NCBI GenBank assembly: GCA_902777835.1
Contig: CACYVC010000017.1
Span: 1-64,000, forward strand
Direction of reading: 5' to 3'
DNA: 64,000 bases
From: an uncultured Bacteroidales bacterium
GTDB taxonomy: Bacteria; Bacteroidota; Bacteroidia; Bacteroidales; Muribaculaceae
Part shown: positions 34,390 through 42,346 of the stretch, piece by piece
Position numbering within the stretch: the stretch's first letter is position 1
Layout: the number at the start of each line of letters is the position of its first letter
Notes under the pieces: generated by a model
Told to the model about the DNA's origin: nothing
Seen by the model: the letters and a program-made list of their open reading frames with translations, nothing else
The model's database searches: none
Translations under genes and position numbers: made by a program

Positions 34390-34959
34390 ATGACAATTCA
34401 AGAATTCAGAGACTTCATGGCCACTGGCGAACCCATTGATGGCGGTTCGCCAGTGCATGCCATGTTTTACAAGCTCTCGCAGGAGGCTTTAAAAATCACT
34501 GCTGAGATAAATGGAAAATACCACACGCCCGAAGAGCTTCACTCGTTGCTCGAGAAACTCTTTGGCCGCGAGGTGCCCAAGAGCGTGGGAATGTTTCCAC
34601 CGTTCCACACCGACTGCGGAAAGAACACCATATTGGGTGAACGGGTGTTCATCAACATGGGTTGCAAGTTCCAGGACCAGGGCGGCATTACTATTGACGA
34701 CGGTGCGCTGATAGGCCACAACGTGGTGCTTGCCACCCTCAACCATTACCTCGATCCAGAGCGACGCGGAGGCATGACCCATGCCCCCATCCACATTGGC
34801 AAGAATGTGTGGATAGGTGCCAATGCCACAGTGCTCGCAGGCGTGACAATAGGCGATGGAGCTATTGTGGCCGCTGGCGCTGTAGTAACTAAGGATGTGG
34901 AACCCAACACCATAGTTGGCGGCGTCCCAGCCAAATTCATAAAGAGAATAGAACTATGA
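34390..34959 (+). CDS. Sugar O-acetyltransferase (maltose/galactoside acetyltransferase-like hexapeptide protein)
   Basis: From the ATG at 34390 the protein has 189 residues; a TTG twelve bases earlier is possible. The N-terminal helical cap ([14 protein letters not shown]) precedes a left-handed beta-helix of hexapeptide repeats ([53 protein letters not shown]) and the closing [10 protein letters not shown]. The catalytic His is in LNHY. Such enzymes acetylate sugar hydroxyls using acetyl-CoA. The stop overlaps the next start (ATGA). Confidence 0.85.
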   Translation: MTIQEFRDFMATGEPIDGGSPVHAMFYKLSQEALKITAEINGKYHTPEELHSLLEKLFGREVPKSVGMFPPFHTDCGKNTILGERVFINMGCKFQDQGGITIDDGALIGHNVVLATLNHYLDPERRGGMTHAPIHIGKNVWIGANATVLAGVTIGDGAIVAAGAVVTKDVEPNTIVGGVPAKFIKRIEL

Positions 34960-35309
34960 ACATCGAGGAGTTCCGCGACTACTGTCTCTCATTGCCCGGT
35001 GTGACCGAAGCCACACCTTTCGAGAAATTCTCGCGGGGCAAATACACTATCCTCGTGTTTTACGTGGGAGGACACATGTTCTGCTACTTCAACATCGATC
35101 ATTTCAATTTTATCACCATAAAGTGCCACCCTGAACTGATGGCAGAGCTTAAAGAGCGTTATCAGGCCATTGGCGATCCCTTCAACGGTGACAAACGTTA
35201 CTGGATAAGCGTTGACGTGAATGGAGATGTCGATGACAACACCTTAAAAATGCTGGTACGTCAGTCCTATGAACTGGTAAAAGCCCGAAAACAGCCGCGC
35301 AAGCATTAG
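34956..35309 (+). CDS. MmcQ/YjbR-family protein
   Basis: The protein has 117 residues with the CyaY-like fold signature of this family: [15 protein letters not shown] near the N terminus, [26 protein letters not shown], and YWISVDV. Often annotated as DNA-binding, but the biochemical role is not established. It overlaps the acetyltransferase gene by 4 nt, implying coupled translation. Confidence 0.8.
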   Translation: MNIEEFRDYCLSLPGVTEATPFEKFSRGKYTILVFYVGGHMFCYFNIDHFNFITIKCHPELMAELKERYQAIGDPFNGDKRYWISVDVNGDVDDNTLKMLVRQSYELVKARKQPRKH

Positions 35310-35331
35310 CCCACCGAGACAAACGCCAAAA

Positions 35332-36423
35332 CTATTTTTTCTCTATCGTCGCCACTATATATTCTGAGCGGGTGCCTATGCGGTATTTCCCGCCCCAAAT
35401 GCCTAGGCCTGAGGAAATGTAGTATTGGGTGTCGCCTTTTTGAAGTGGTCCCCAAGCTTTCTCATACATAGCGTTGACTATCAAACTAATTGGCCACACT
35501 TGACCCTCGTGAGTATGTCCGCTGAATTGGAAATCAACTCCTGCTTGTTGCGCCTCCTCAAGTTTGTAAGGTTGGTGGTCGAGCAAGATAATATATTTAG
35601 TGCTATCTACACCTTCAAGCAGGTGCTTCAGCGGTTTGCGCTTACGACTGAAACGATCGTCGCGACCCACTATCACGAGGTCACCAATAGTGACAGTAGA
35701 ATCGCGCAACAGCGTGAGTCCTGCCTGGCGATAGAAGTCGAGCGACTCATCGATGCCTGTGATATACTCATGATTGCCAAGACACGCCACTACTGGAGCA
35801 TTTAGCTGATGGAAGCCGGCGGCCATATCTTCTTCGAGCAGCGGTCGCATGTGTCCGTCAATGATATCGCCCGCCACCAATATCAGGTCTGGGTTCTCGT
35901 CATTTATCATCTTTACCCATCGTTGCCACTCGGCCTTACGGTTATGGTATCCTAGATGCATATCACTAACCATCACCACCTTAATGGGCTTTGATAACTT
36001 TTTATTGGTTCCCAAGGTCAATGGTTCTCGCACTTTGTTGTTGTAATGGATATTGCCATAGACAAGAAGTCCTGTAATAACAGCAGTAATAGCGCCCGCC
36101 GTCCATGCGTTGCAAAAAAGCCATTCCTTAGGTACAAGATGGCATAGACGACCTACATCGAGCAGCAAGAAAGCAATAAGCAGATAAAGAAACACTATTA
36201 GCCACGATGTGCTTATATTGTAGCACGACGACGCAAGCCACAGCGGCATACGGTCATATAGACCCGAAAATCCCACAAACAGCATTGCAAGTGACGCAAC
36301 CATAAGTCCAACCACTGTCCATTTTGCCCACACAGGCAACGGAAGCACCTGATACACATGCCATAGCACATAAACATGAACAACTACCGCCAGAAGTATA
36401 ACAATGATGAAACCAATCTTCAT
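35332..36423 (-). CDS. Membrane-anchored metallophosphoesterase (YkuE-like)
   Basis: The protein has 363 residues. Four N-terminal transmembrane helices occupy about residues 1-125. A calcineurin-like phosphoesterase domain follows with VSDMHLGYHN (about residue 152), VAGDIIDG, CLGNHEYITG and FSGHTHEGQVWP. The family includes UDP-diacylglucosamine-type and lipid phosphoesterases, but substrate is not assignable here. Own promoter at 36453-36460; convergent with the YjbR-like gene. Confidence 0.88.
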   Translation of the reverse strand: MKIGFIIVILLAVVVHVYVLWHVYQVLPLPVWAKWTVVGLMVASLAMLFVGFSGLYDRMPLWLASSCYNISTSWLIVFLYLLIAFLLLDVGRLCHLVPKEWLFCNAWTAGAITAVITGLLVYGNIHYNNKVREPLTLGTNKKLSKPIKVVMVSDMHLGYHNRKAEWQRWVKMINDENPDLILVAGDIIDGHMRPLLEEDMAAGFHQLNAPVVACLGNHEYITGIDESLDFYRQAGLTLLRDSTVTIGDLVIVGRDDRFSRKRKPLKHLLEGVDSTKYIILLDHQPYKLEEAQQAGVDFQFSGHTHEGQVWPISLIVNAMYEKAWGPLQKGDTQYYISSGLGIWGGKYRIGTRSEYIVATIEKK

Positions 36424-36452
36424 AAGTAAAAGGAAAAATGATTTTTAAGGCA

Positions 36453-36460
36453 CAAAAATA
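36453..36460 (-). promoter_or_regulatory. Bacteroidota -7 box TATTTTTG (minus strand)
   Basis: It matches TAnnTTTG, 30 nt upstream of the ATG of the metallophosphoesterase. Confidence 0.6.
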
Positions 36461-36513
36461 GTCATTTTAATTTTTATTCACGCAGGCAAGGCGTTTTTTT
36501 CAAATAAATTCAT

Positions 36514-36521
36514 TATTTTTG
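36514..36521 (+). promoter_or_regulatory. Bacteroidota -7 box TATTTTTG
   Basis: It matches TAnnTTTG, 19 nt upstream of the ATG of the nitroreductase-like lipoprotein at 36541. Confidence 0.6.
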
Positions 36522-36540
36522 TCAAAAATTTTTTATCACC

Positions 36541-37143
36541 ATGACAAATTGCAAATTATTTATCCTAGGGATTATTTCGCTTATGGCAAGTTGTAGTATA
36601 GAGGCTGAGGTGCTTCCAACACCTCAGATTACAGGCGGCAAACCTCTCATGCAAGTTATGAGTGAGCGCAAGTCAAGTCGCGACTATCAAGAGAATCAGA
36701 CAATTACAAAGCAAGATTTGAGCAATATGCTCTGGGCCGCTTGGGGCATCACACACGATGGCAAGCGCACTATTGCCACCGCCATGAACCGTCAGGAGTT
36801 AGTTCTCTACGTCATCACCCCCACCGAAGTGAGCCGTTATAACCCCGAGGCAAATACACTCACTGTTGTCAACACTGGCGACTTCCGCAAATATTGCACC
36901 ATGCAGGACTTTGCTGCCATTGCACCAATCAACATTGTGTTGGCAGTAGATGTCACCAAACAAAACAAACCAGAGTTCCAAGGCTACACAGCAGGCGCTG
37001 CTTCTCAAAATATCTACCTCTACTGTGCCCAAGCCGGACTCAAGAGCGTAGTAAGAGCAGGTTTCGACAAGGACAATCTTCCCAAAGTGCTTAAACTAAG
37101 CGAGAACGAGCGCATTATGTTTGTTCAAACCGTTGGTAAATAA
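36541..37143 (+). CDS. Nitroreductase-family (SagB-like) lipoprotein
   Basis: The protein has 200 residues. The signal peptide ends in LMASCS, which fits a lipoprotein with Cys about residue 18. The nitroreductase FMN-binding fold is indicated by MSERKSSRDYQ at the start of the domain, LSNMLWAAWGITHDGKRT, and a C-terminal AGAASQNIYLYCAQAGLKSVVRAGFD. Such proteins catalyse NAD(P)H- or flavin-dependent reductions. Export of a flavin nitroreductase as a lipoprotein is unusual but occurs in Bacteroidales. DUF5715 follows after 8 nt. Confidence 0.8.
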   Translation: MTNCKLFILGIISLMASCSIEAEVLPTPQITGGKPLMQVMSERKSSRDYQENQTITKQDLSNMLWAAWGITHDGKRTIATAMNRQELVLYVITPTEVSRYNPEANTLTVVNTGDFRKYCTMQDFAAIAPINIVLAVDVTKQNKPEFQGYTAGAASQNIYLYCAQAGLKSVVRAGFDKDNLPKVLKLSENERIMFVQTVGK

Positions 37144-37151
37144 TTCTGGTT

Positions 37152-37937
37152 TTGGCAAAAAAATCTTATAGACTGATAATCGTGCTTTTGGCAGCCATCT
37201 CAATGGTCGCCACATTGTCATTATCGTCTTGTAAGAAAGAGAAAAAACCTGAGAAAACTTTCCACAACTACTTCGACAAGTCACAACTGAAATACATAAA
37301 TCAACTTGGAAAAAGACCTCAACTGGAAGACCTTCACGACAGCATTGACACTCTAAGGGTAGATAAAAACGGGCTTCACCGCATATATTCTAACCCACCA
37401 CAGGGCAAATTCATTGAGGTTTTTAATGACACAAATCCTGTGCAGATTCCCTACGCCAAAAAGAACGGTATAGAACCTATCAAAAGTTTGCACGATGCCT
37501 ATAGACTAAGGCAGCCATTGGTGAAAATATCAACTTGCGAAGCCTATTTTCTCGACAGTCTATCTCACTCAATGCCCTATCTGGTGCCTAAGGCAGCAAA
37601 ACTGCTCGAAGACATAGGTTGTGCCTTTGCCGACACCATCAGAGCACGCGGAGGAAGCGCCTATCGCATCGTGGTAACGAGCTGCACTCGCTCACACTTC
37701 ACTGTTGGTAAACTATTGAAGGTGAATAGAAATGCTTCTGAACGCTCCTGCCACATGAATGGCACAACTTTCGACCTTAGCTGGGTGCACTATGAACCCT
37801 ATAACAATGACTTCCTCCTCAACCACGAAGACCTCACCAATGTGCTTGGTGAGATACTCTATGACTTTCGTCAAAAGAAGCGCTGCACTGTGCTCTTCGA
37901 GCGAGGACAATGCTGCTTCCATATTACTGTAATATAA
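37152..37937 (+). CDS. DUF5715-family lipoprotein with M15 peptidase-like motif
   Basis: The protein has 261 residues from a TTG start at 37152; no ATG is placed so that it would keep the signal peptide. The lipobox is LSLSSCKK. The C-terminal half matches DUF5715 and carries ASERSCHMNGTTFDLSWVHY, which fits the SxHxxGxxxD zinc motif of peptidase M15 (D-Ala-D-Ala carboxypeptidases and VanY). A final E..CCFHI could give the remaining Glu and His. This suggests a cell-wall peptidase, but activity is an inference. Eight nt after the nitroreductase gene, so co-transcribed. Confidence 0.72.
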   Translation: MAKKSYRLIIVLLAAISMVATLSLSSCKKEKKPEKTFHNYFDKSQLKYINQLGKRPQLEDLHDSIDTLRVDKNGLHRIYSNPPQGKFIEVFNDTNPVQIPYAKKNGIEPIKSLHDAYRLRQPLVKISTCEAYFLDSLSHSMPYLVPKAAKLLEDIGCAFADTIRARGGSAYRIVVTSCTRSHFTVGKLLKVNRNASERSCHMNGTTFDLSWVHYEPYNNDFLLNHEDLTNVLGEILYDFRQKKRCTVLFERGQCCFHITVI

Positions 37938-37968
37938 ACTAAAACAATAATAAACCACAAAACAAACA

Positions 37969-38703
37969 ATGACTGAACAAAATGCAATTGCCGATTATCT
38001 GAAATACACAGGCAAGAAATCGTTCAACTTTACCACAGCACTCATCGACATGGACGGAGTGCTTTTCGACTCAATGAAGAACCACACCCGCGCCTGGGTG
38101 AAACTGATGAAAAAGAACGGAATCAAGTGCACACGAGATGAGTTCTACATGTATGAAGGGATGACAGGACGCGACATCATCAAGATGAAATTCAAGAATG
38201 GTGCAGGCAAGAATGTCACCGACGACGAGGCTCAAGCCCTCTATAAAGTAAAAACGCGCTACTTCACCGAACTTGGTGACGTGGACGTGATTCCTGGCAC
38301 ACTCGAGGTGCTCAAAGCTCTCAAGGAGGCAGGCATTAAATGCGTGCTGGTCACTGGTTCGGGGACACATGCCATGCTCGACCGCATCGATACCGAATAT
38401 CCCGAAATCTTCGATGAGCAACGCGTAACCGCTGCCGACGTGAAGCGTGGCAAGCCCAATCCCGAACCCTACCTCAAGGCGATGGCAAAGATTAATGCCC
38501 AGCCCAACGAGTGCATTGTGCTAGAGAATGCGCCACTAGGGGTTCAAGCAGGACACACTGCTGGATGCTTTACCGTGGGAGTGACTACCGGTCCCATTCC
38601 AGAAAAAGACATGTACAAAGCAGGTGCCGACATGGTATATAAAGACATGGCAACCATGCTCGAAGCTTTGCCACAACTAATGGAAGCCTTTAAAAATGCA
38701 TGA
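37969..38703 (+). CDS. HAD-superfamily phosphatase/phosphoglucomutase-like
   Basis: The protein has 244 residues. HAD motif I is LIDMDGVLFDS, a helical cap holds FYMYEGMTGRDI, motif II is CVLVTGSGT, motif III Lys is in KRGKPNPEPYL, and motif IV is CIVLENAPLGVQAG. This is the beta-phosphoglucomutase / sugar-phosphate phosphatase subgroup (HAD-IA). The substrate is not deducible. The N-terminal ~20 residues before motif I are an extension. The stop codon lies inside a heptad repeat; aroB follows. Confidence 0.85.
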   Translation: MTEQNAIADYLKYTGKKSFNFTTALIDMDGVLFDSMKNHTRAWVKLMKKNGIKCTRDEFYMYEGMTGRDIIKMKFKNGAGKNVTDDEAQALYKVKTRYFTELGDVDVIPGTLEVLKALKEAGIKCVLVTGSGTHAMLDRIDTEYPEIFDEQRVTAADVKRGKPNPEPYLKAMAKINAQPNECIVLENAPLGVQAGHTAGCFTVGVTTGPIPEKDMYKAGADMVYKDMATMLEALPQLMEAFKNA

Positions 38704-38732
38704 TTCATAATGCTCAATGCATAATGAATTTA
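38698..38732. repeat. Heptad repeat at a gene end (GCATGAT TCATAAT GCTCAAT GCATAAT)
   Basis: Units start at 38698, 38705, 38712, 38719 and 38726, each ending AT or a decayed form. The first unit contains the last Ala codon and TGA stop of the HAD gene. Confidence 0.75.
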
Positions 38733-38756
38733 ATTATTCAACTATTTTAAAAAAGA

Positions 38757-39800
38757 ATGACTCTCCACATCACAAATGAAGTAAATGCCACCCTCAACTC
38801 ATATATTGAGGGTGGCAATTACAATGCAGTAATGGTGCTAGTTGATGAGAACACACGTCAACTGGTGCTGCCACTGCTACCATGCCTAAACAACGCCCAT
38901 ATCATCGAAATCGCCCATGGCGACCGCAACAAAAACCTTGACACCCTAGTCCTTGTGTGGAGAGATATGGAGGACTGTGGAGCAACGCGCAAATCACTAT
39001 TGGTGAACCTGGGAGGCGGCATGGTAACCGATCTGGGAGGGTTCGCCGCAGCAACTTTCAAACGAGGTATCGACTTCATTAATGTGCCAACCACTCTGCT
39101 TGGAGCAGTAGATGCCGCTATAGGTGGCAAAACTGGAATCAATTTCAATGGTTTAAAGAATGAGATAGGGGCATTCGCTCCTGCCACAGCAGTAATTGTG
39201 AGCACCTGTTTCTTCCCTACCCTACCTGAGCAAGAATTCAAGTCGGGCTTCGCCGAAATATTAAAGCATACCATGCTCTACTCTCATGTGAAGTTTGCTC
39301 TGATACAAGACTTCGACTTTAAGAATATCGATTATGAGTTTCTTCTAGAACTGCTCAAAGACTCACTGCTAGCGAAGCAGCACTTTGTGGAGCAAGATCC
39401 CATCGAGCAGGGCATCCGCAAAGCTCTCAACTTTGGGCATACTGTGGGACATGCCTTTGAGAGCAAGGCGCTCAGCGATGGCAAACCAGTGCCGCATGGC
39501 TATGCTGTGGCATGGGGATTGGTAGTAGAGAGTGTTCTCTCGCATATCATGCTGCAATTCCCGAGAACCGACCTCTACGCTCTCGCACGATTTGTAAGGG
39601 AAAATTATGGCGCATTTTACATCACCTGCGATCACTACGATCAACTCCTCGATTTCATGCGCCATGATAAGAAAAGCAGTAATGGCGAGATAAACTGCAC
39701 TCTTCTAAAGGAATGTGGCAACCCAACCATCAACAACACAATAAACGAGGACGACCTCAAAGCCGCCCTCGACATTTATCGTGATCTAATGGGAATTTAA
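38757..39800 (+). CDS. aroB: 3-dehydroquinate synthase
   Basis: The protein has 347 residues. It catalyses the second step of the shikimate pathway, cyclising DAHP to 3-dehydroquinate with NAD+. Motifs: GGGMVTDLGGFAAATFKRGIDFINVPTTLLGAVDAAIGGKTGIN for the nucleotide and substrate sites, FKSGFAEILKH, and the zinc ligand region NFGHTVGHAFES. Full length. Preceded and followed by heptad repeats, with no visible promoter box of its own. Confidence 0.95.
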   Translation: MTLHITNEVNATLNSYIEGGNYNAVMVLVDENTRQLVLPLLPCLNNAHIIEIAHGDRNKNLDTLVLVWRDMEDCGATRKSLLVNLGGGMVTDLGGFAAATFKRGIDFINVPTTLLGAVDAAIGGKTGINFNGLKNEIGAFAPATAVIVSTCFFPTLPEQEFKSGFAEILKHTMLYSHVKFALIQDFDFKNIDYEFLLELLKDSLLAKQHFVEQDPIEQGIRKALNFGHTVGHAFESKALSDGKPVPHGYAVAWGLVVESVLSHIMLQFPRTDLYALARFVRENYGAFYITCDHYDQLLDFMRHDKKSSNGEINCTLLKECGNPTINNTINEDDLKAALDIYRDLMGI

Positions 39801-39813
39801 TTGGGATCATATT

Positions 39814-39852
39814 AAGTAATAAGTAGTGAGCACTTTATACTTAACACTTATC
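39814..39852. repeat. Heptad repeat (AAGTnnn then ACTTnnn)
   Basis: AAGT at 39814 and 39821, then ACTT at 39832, 39839 and 39846, each set in exact 7-bp phase. It lies between the convergent aroB and lipoprotein genes and overlaps the stop of the latter. Confidence 0.6.
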
Positions 39853-40696
39853 TATAAGTGATTTTTACCGTATATCTGGGCACTTCATTAGTAGCATAGC
39901 TTTTTACATAACCCTCACTATCAAGTTCATAGGTTATATTGTAACGCTTGAGTTCAATGGTACCTGGAGGGGTAGTTTCGTTAACCTGAGTGTAGTCGTA
40001 ATCTTTCTTTATTACTGTGGGCAAGTAGGCGCTAGTGACGCCAAAAAGACCTGCATTACGCATAATGGCGCAAACATATTTTGTGAAAGTAAATGATTCG
40101 TTACCAATCACATCAATACCGCCTTTATTTAGCGGAGCACCTAAGCCATATTCATAAACCACACTGTCCTTCTTGTTTACTCCAGTGCTCTCCCACTGCA
40201 TAAGGTTGCCATTAAGCCAAGCCACTTTGGTCACGTCCGAAGAAGAAGGTGTGGAAATTTGGGCAAGTTCCAGCTCATTGACATAATTATATTGCAATGA
40301 AGCTGCAGTACGGCCAGTTGACACATTTTTGAGACTTGTGATTGCGCCATCGGAATTTACCTCAAACGAATAAGTCACATCCTGGATGCTCTTGTCGCAA
40401 ATTATCGCCCCATTCTTGTAGTCGAAATTGATGGTCTCCTCATTGCCTCCACCTGTATGATATTTTGTTTCTACTCTCACACTCTTGAGGTGGTTTCCAT
40501 CGTAGTCGGCTGTTGCCACAATCGATGTTCCATTGTCATAAATCTGCTCTATCTTACTGATTGACTTATGCCCTGCAGGAAGTTGAGGATAAATCATATT
40601 AAACTCGCGTGTGAAGTTGCTTTTAGGCTCATCATCACCGCAAGCTACCATCGTCAAAGCAAATAATGCAATTGCTAAATACTTAAAAATCTTCAT
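39848..40696 (-). CDS. Lipoprotein, DUF4595-like
   Basis: The protein has 282 residues with a lipoprotein signal peptide ending LTMVACGDD (Cys 19). The mature part is beta-rich with repeating strand pairs (KISKIEQIYDNGTSIVATADYDGN, YSFEVNSDGAITSLKNV, LQYNYVNELELAQIS, RYNITYELDSEGYVKSY, RYTVKITYR), the pattern of DUF4595 and related YD-like surface lipoproteins of Bacteroidales. Function unknown; outer-membrane anchored by inference. Own promoter at 40725-40732. Confidence 0.7.
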   Translation of the reverse strand: MKIFKYLAIALFALTMVACGDDEPKSNFTREFNMIYPQLPAGHKSISKIEQIYDNGTSIVATADYDGNHLKSVRVETKYHTGGGNEETINFDYKNGAIICDKSIQDVTYSFEVNSDGAITSLKNVSTGRTAASLQYNYVNELELAQISTPSSSDVTKVAWLNGNLMQWESTGVNKKDSVVYEYGLGAPLNKGGIDVIGNESFTFTKYVCAIMRNAGLFGVTSAYLPTVIKKDYDYTQVNETTPPGTIELKRYNITYELDSEGYVKSYATNEVPRYTVKITYR

Positions 40697-40724
40697 AGTT
40701 TCTCGTTTTTTTGATTATTGACCG

Positions 40725-40732
40725 CAAAGGTA
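40725..40732 (-). promoter_or_regulatory. Bacteroidota -7 box TACCTTTG (minus strand)
   Basis: It matches TAnnTTTG, 29 nt upstream of the lipoprotein ATG at 40696. It sits immediately before a heptad repeat. Confidence 0.6.
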
Positions 40733-40738
40733 GAAAAA

Positions 40739-40773
40739 AGTTTTCAGTTATCGATTATCAGTTGTCAGTTTTT
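40739..40773. repeat. Heptad repeat (AGTTnnn)5
   Basis: AGTT-type units start at 40739, 40746, 40753 (GATT), 40760 and 40767. Same word family and phase as at 14066. Confidence 0.8.
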
Positions 40774-40805
40774 TTTAGTTATTTTGCAGCCGTTTTTGAG
40801 AAACG

Positions 40806-42113
40806 ATGCGACTTTCAAAGATAAATAGAGAGATTATGGCGATATCGCTGCCAGCGATTATTGCCAATATCGCTGAGCCACTGTTGGGACTGCTCGACAC
40901 GGGTATTGCGGGGCATCTGGGTGCGCCACAATTCATCGGTGCGGTGGCCGTAGGCGCAATGATGATGAACGTTCTCTACTGGAACTTCGGATTCCTGCGC
41001 ATGGGCACCTCGGGACTCACGGCACAAGCCTACGGCAGTGGGTCGCATCACGACCAAGTAGATACCCTTCAACGCTCTAGTGCTATAGCCCTAGTTGCAG
41101 GCATTGCGATGATTGCTCTGCAAGCACCTATCCTATGGCTATTGCTTTGGATCATGGGTCCAGGGCCCGAAGTATCGGCACTCGCATCTACCTATTTCAC
41201 CATCGTGGTTTGGGGCGCTCCAGCAGTATTGCTCACCATGTCGATAAAAGGCTGGTTGCTTGGCATGCAGGACTCAGTAAGCCCTATGCTTATCTCCATT
41301 GGCGTTAATGTGCTCAACATGGCGGTAAGCCTCGTAGCTGTTTATTGGTTAGACATGGGTTTCAAGGGCATTGCAGTAGGCACACTTGTCTCGGTGTGGG
41401 TGGGCGCATTCTATGCCTGCTGGTGCGTTCGTCACCGCTTTAGAGCTATAGCCCGCGACTTGAGCTTATCTAAAGCCTTTAACTTCAAGGGAAGTGGTCG
41501 TTTTTTCAAAGTTAACAGCGACATCTTTGTGCGCTGCATCTTCATGCTAGCTGTAAACCTGTTCTTCATTCGTGCTGGTGCCATTAGTGGCGACATCGTC
41601 TTAGCGGTGAACACCTTGATACAGCAACTGTTCCACCTATTCAGCTACTTTATGGACGGCATAGCCTTCGCTGGCGAGGCAGTGGCAGGCAAGTATTATG
41701 GTGCCCGCGACCATAGCAATATGCACCGTTGCGTGCGGTGGCTCTTTGTGTGGGGCACAATAACGACGGCAGTCTTCGTCATAGCATATTCCCTTTTCCC
41801 TCATGCCATCTTTACCATGTTCACTAGCCAAAGCGATGTCGTTGACGAGGCGATGCACTACCACTGGTGGTGCGCCATAGTGCCAATAGTGAGCATGGCG
41901 GCATTTGTGTGGGACGGTGTTTTCATTGGTGTCACAGCCACTCGAGGCATGCTCACGGCAGTAGCGACGGCCTGTGCCTTGTTCTTCATTCTTTACTTCA
42001 CTCTCCCCACCTCATTAGGCAACCACGCCCTCTGGATTTCATTCGTCACCTTCCTCACCACCCGTAGCGTAGTGCAGACCGCAATCTGGCGACACAAATT
42101 CCACAATATTTAA
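40806..42113 (+). CDS. MATE-family efflux transporter (DinF-like)
   Basis: The protein has 435 residues and about twelve transmembrane helices. The N-terminal MATE signature is INREIMAISLPAIIANIAEPLLGLLDTGIAGHLG, and the half-repeat NFGFLRMGTSGLTAQAYGSG is also typical. The family exports cationic compounds or oxidised metabolites with Na+ or H+ antiport. DinF-type subgroup by overall pattern. Closed by a hairpin at 42111-42144 that overlaps the stop codon. Confidence 0.9.
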   Translation: MRLSKINREIMAISLPAIIANIAEPLLGLLDTGIAGHLGAPQFIGAVAVGAMMMNVLYWNFGFLRMGTSGLTAQAYGSGSHHDQVDTLQRSSAIALVAGIAMIALQAPILWLLLWIMGPGPEVSALASTYFTIVVWGAPAVLLTMSIKGWLLGMQDSVSPMLISIGVNVLNMAVSLVAVYWLDMGFKGIAVGTLVSVWVGAFYACWCVRHRFRAIARDLSLSKAFNFKGSGRFFKVNSDIFVRCIFMLAVNLFFIRAGAISGDIVLAVNTLIQQLFHLFSYFMDGIAFAGEAVAGKYYGARDHSNMHRCVRWLFVWGTITTAVFVIAYSLFPHAIFTMFTSQSDVVDEAMHYHWWCAIVPIVSMAAFVWDGVFIGVTATRGMLTAVATACALFFILYFTLPTSLGNHALWISFVTFLTTRSVVQTAIWRHKFHNI

Positions 42114-42144
42114 ACCCGAACCGGTCATTAATCGATTCGGGTTT
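42111..42144 (+). terminator. Hairpin at the end of the MATE gene
   Basis: TAAACCCGAA (42111-42120) pairs perfectly with TTCGGGTTTA (42135-42144) around a 14-nt loop. The stem begins at the TAA stop. The T tract after it is poor, so it may be an mRNA-stabilising hairpin rather than a full terminator. Confidence 0.55.
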
Positions 42145-42214
42145 AGGTTGTTGATATATTGTACCGTAAGCACGGTGTTCACTAGTAACCACATTACGTA
42201 TAGTTTTGGCAAAA

Positions 42215-42248
42215 AACTGATGAGTGACAACTGATAACTGGAAACTTT
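42215..42248. repeat. Heptad repeat (AACTnnn), reverse orientation
   Basis: AACT begins at 42215, 42229, 42236 and 42243, with a decayed unit (GAGT) at 42222. It is the reverse complement of the AGTT family seen at 14066 and 40739. Confidence 0.7.
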
Positions 42249-42252
42249 TTTT

Positions 42253-42260
42253 TAACTTTG
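42253..42260 (+). promoter_or_regulatory. Bacteroidota -7 box TAACTTTG
   Basis: It matches TAnnTTTG and lies 86 nt upstream of the ATPase ATG at 42347, giving a leader of about 80 nt. It directly adjoins a heptad repeat, which lies where the -33 region would be. Confidence 0.55.
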
Positions 42261-42346
42261 TGCGACTTTTCTCAACACCTTATATTTATTAAGGTCAGAA
42301 GCAAATATTTTCAGCACATTACAAGTCCTATATAACTCTTACCATA

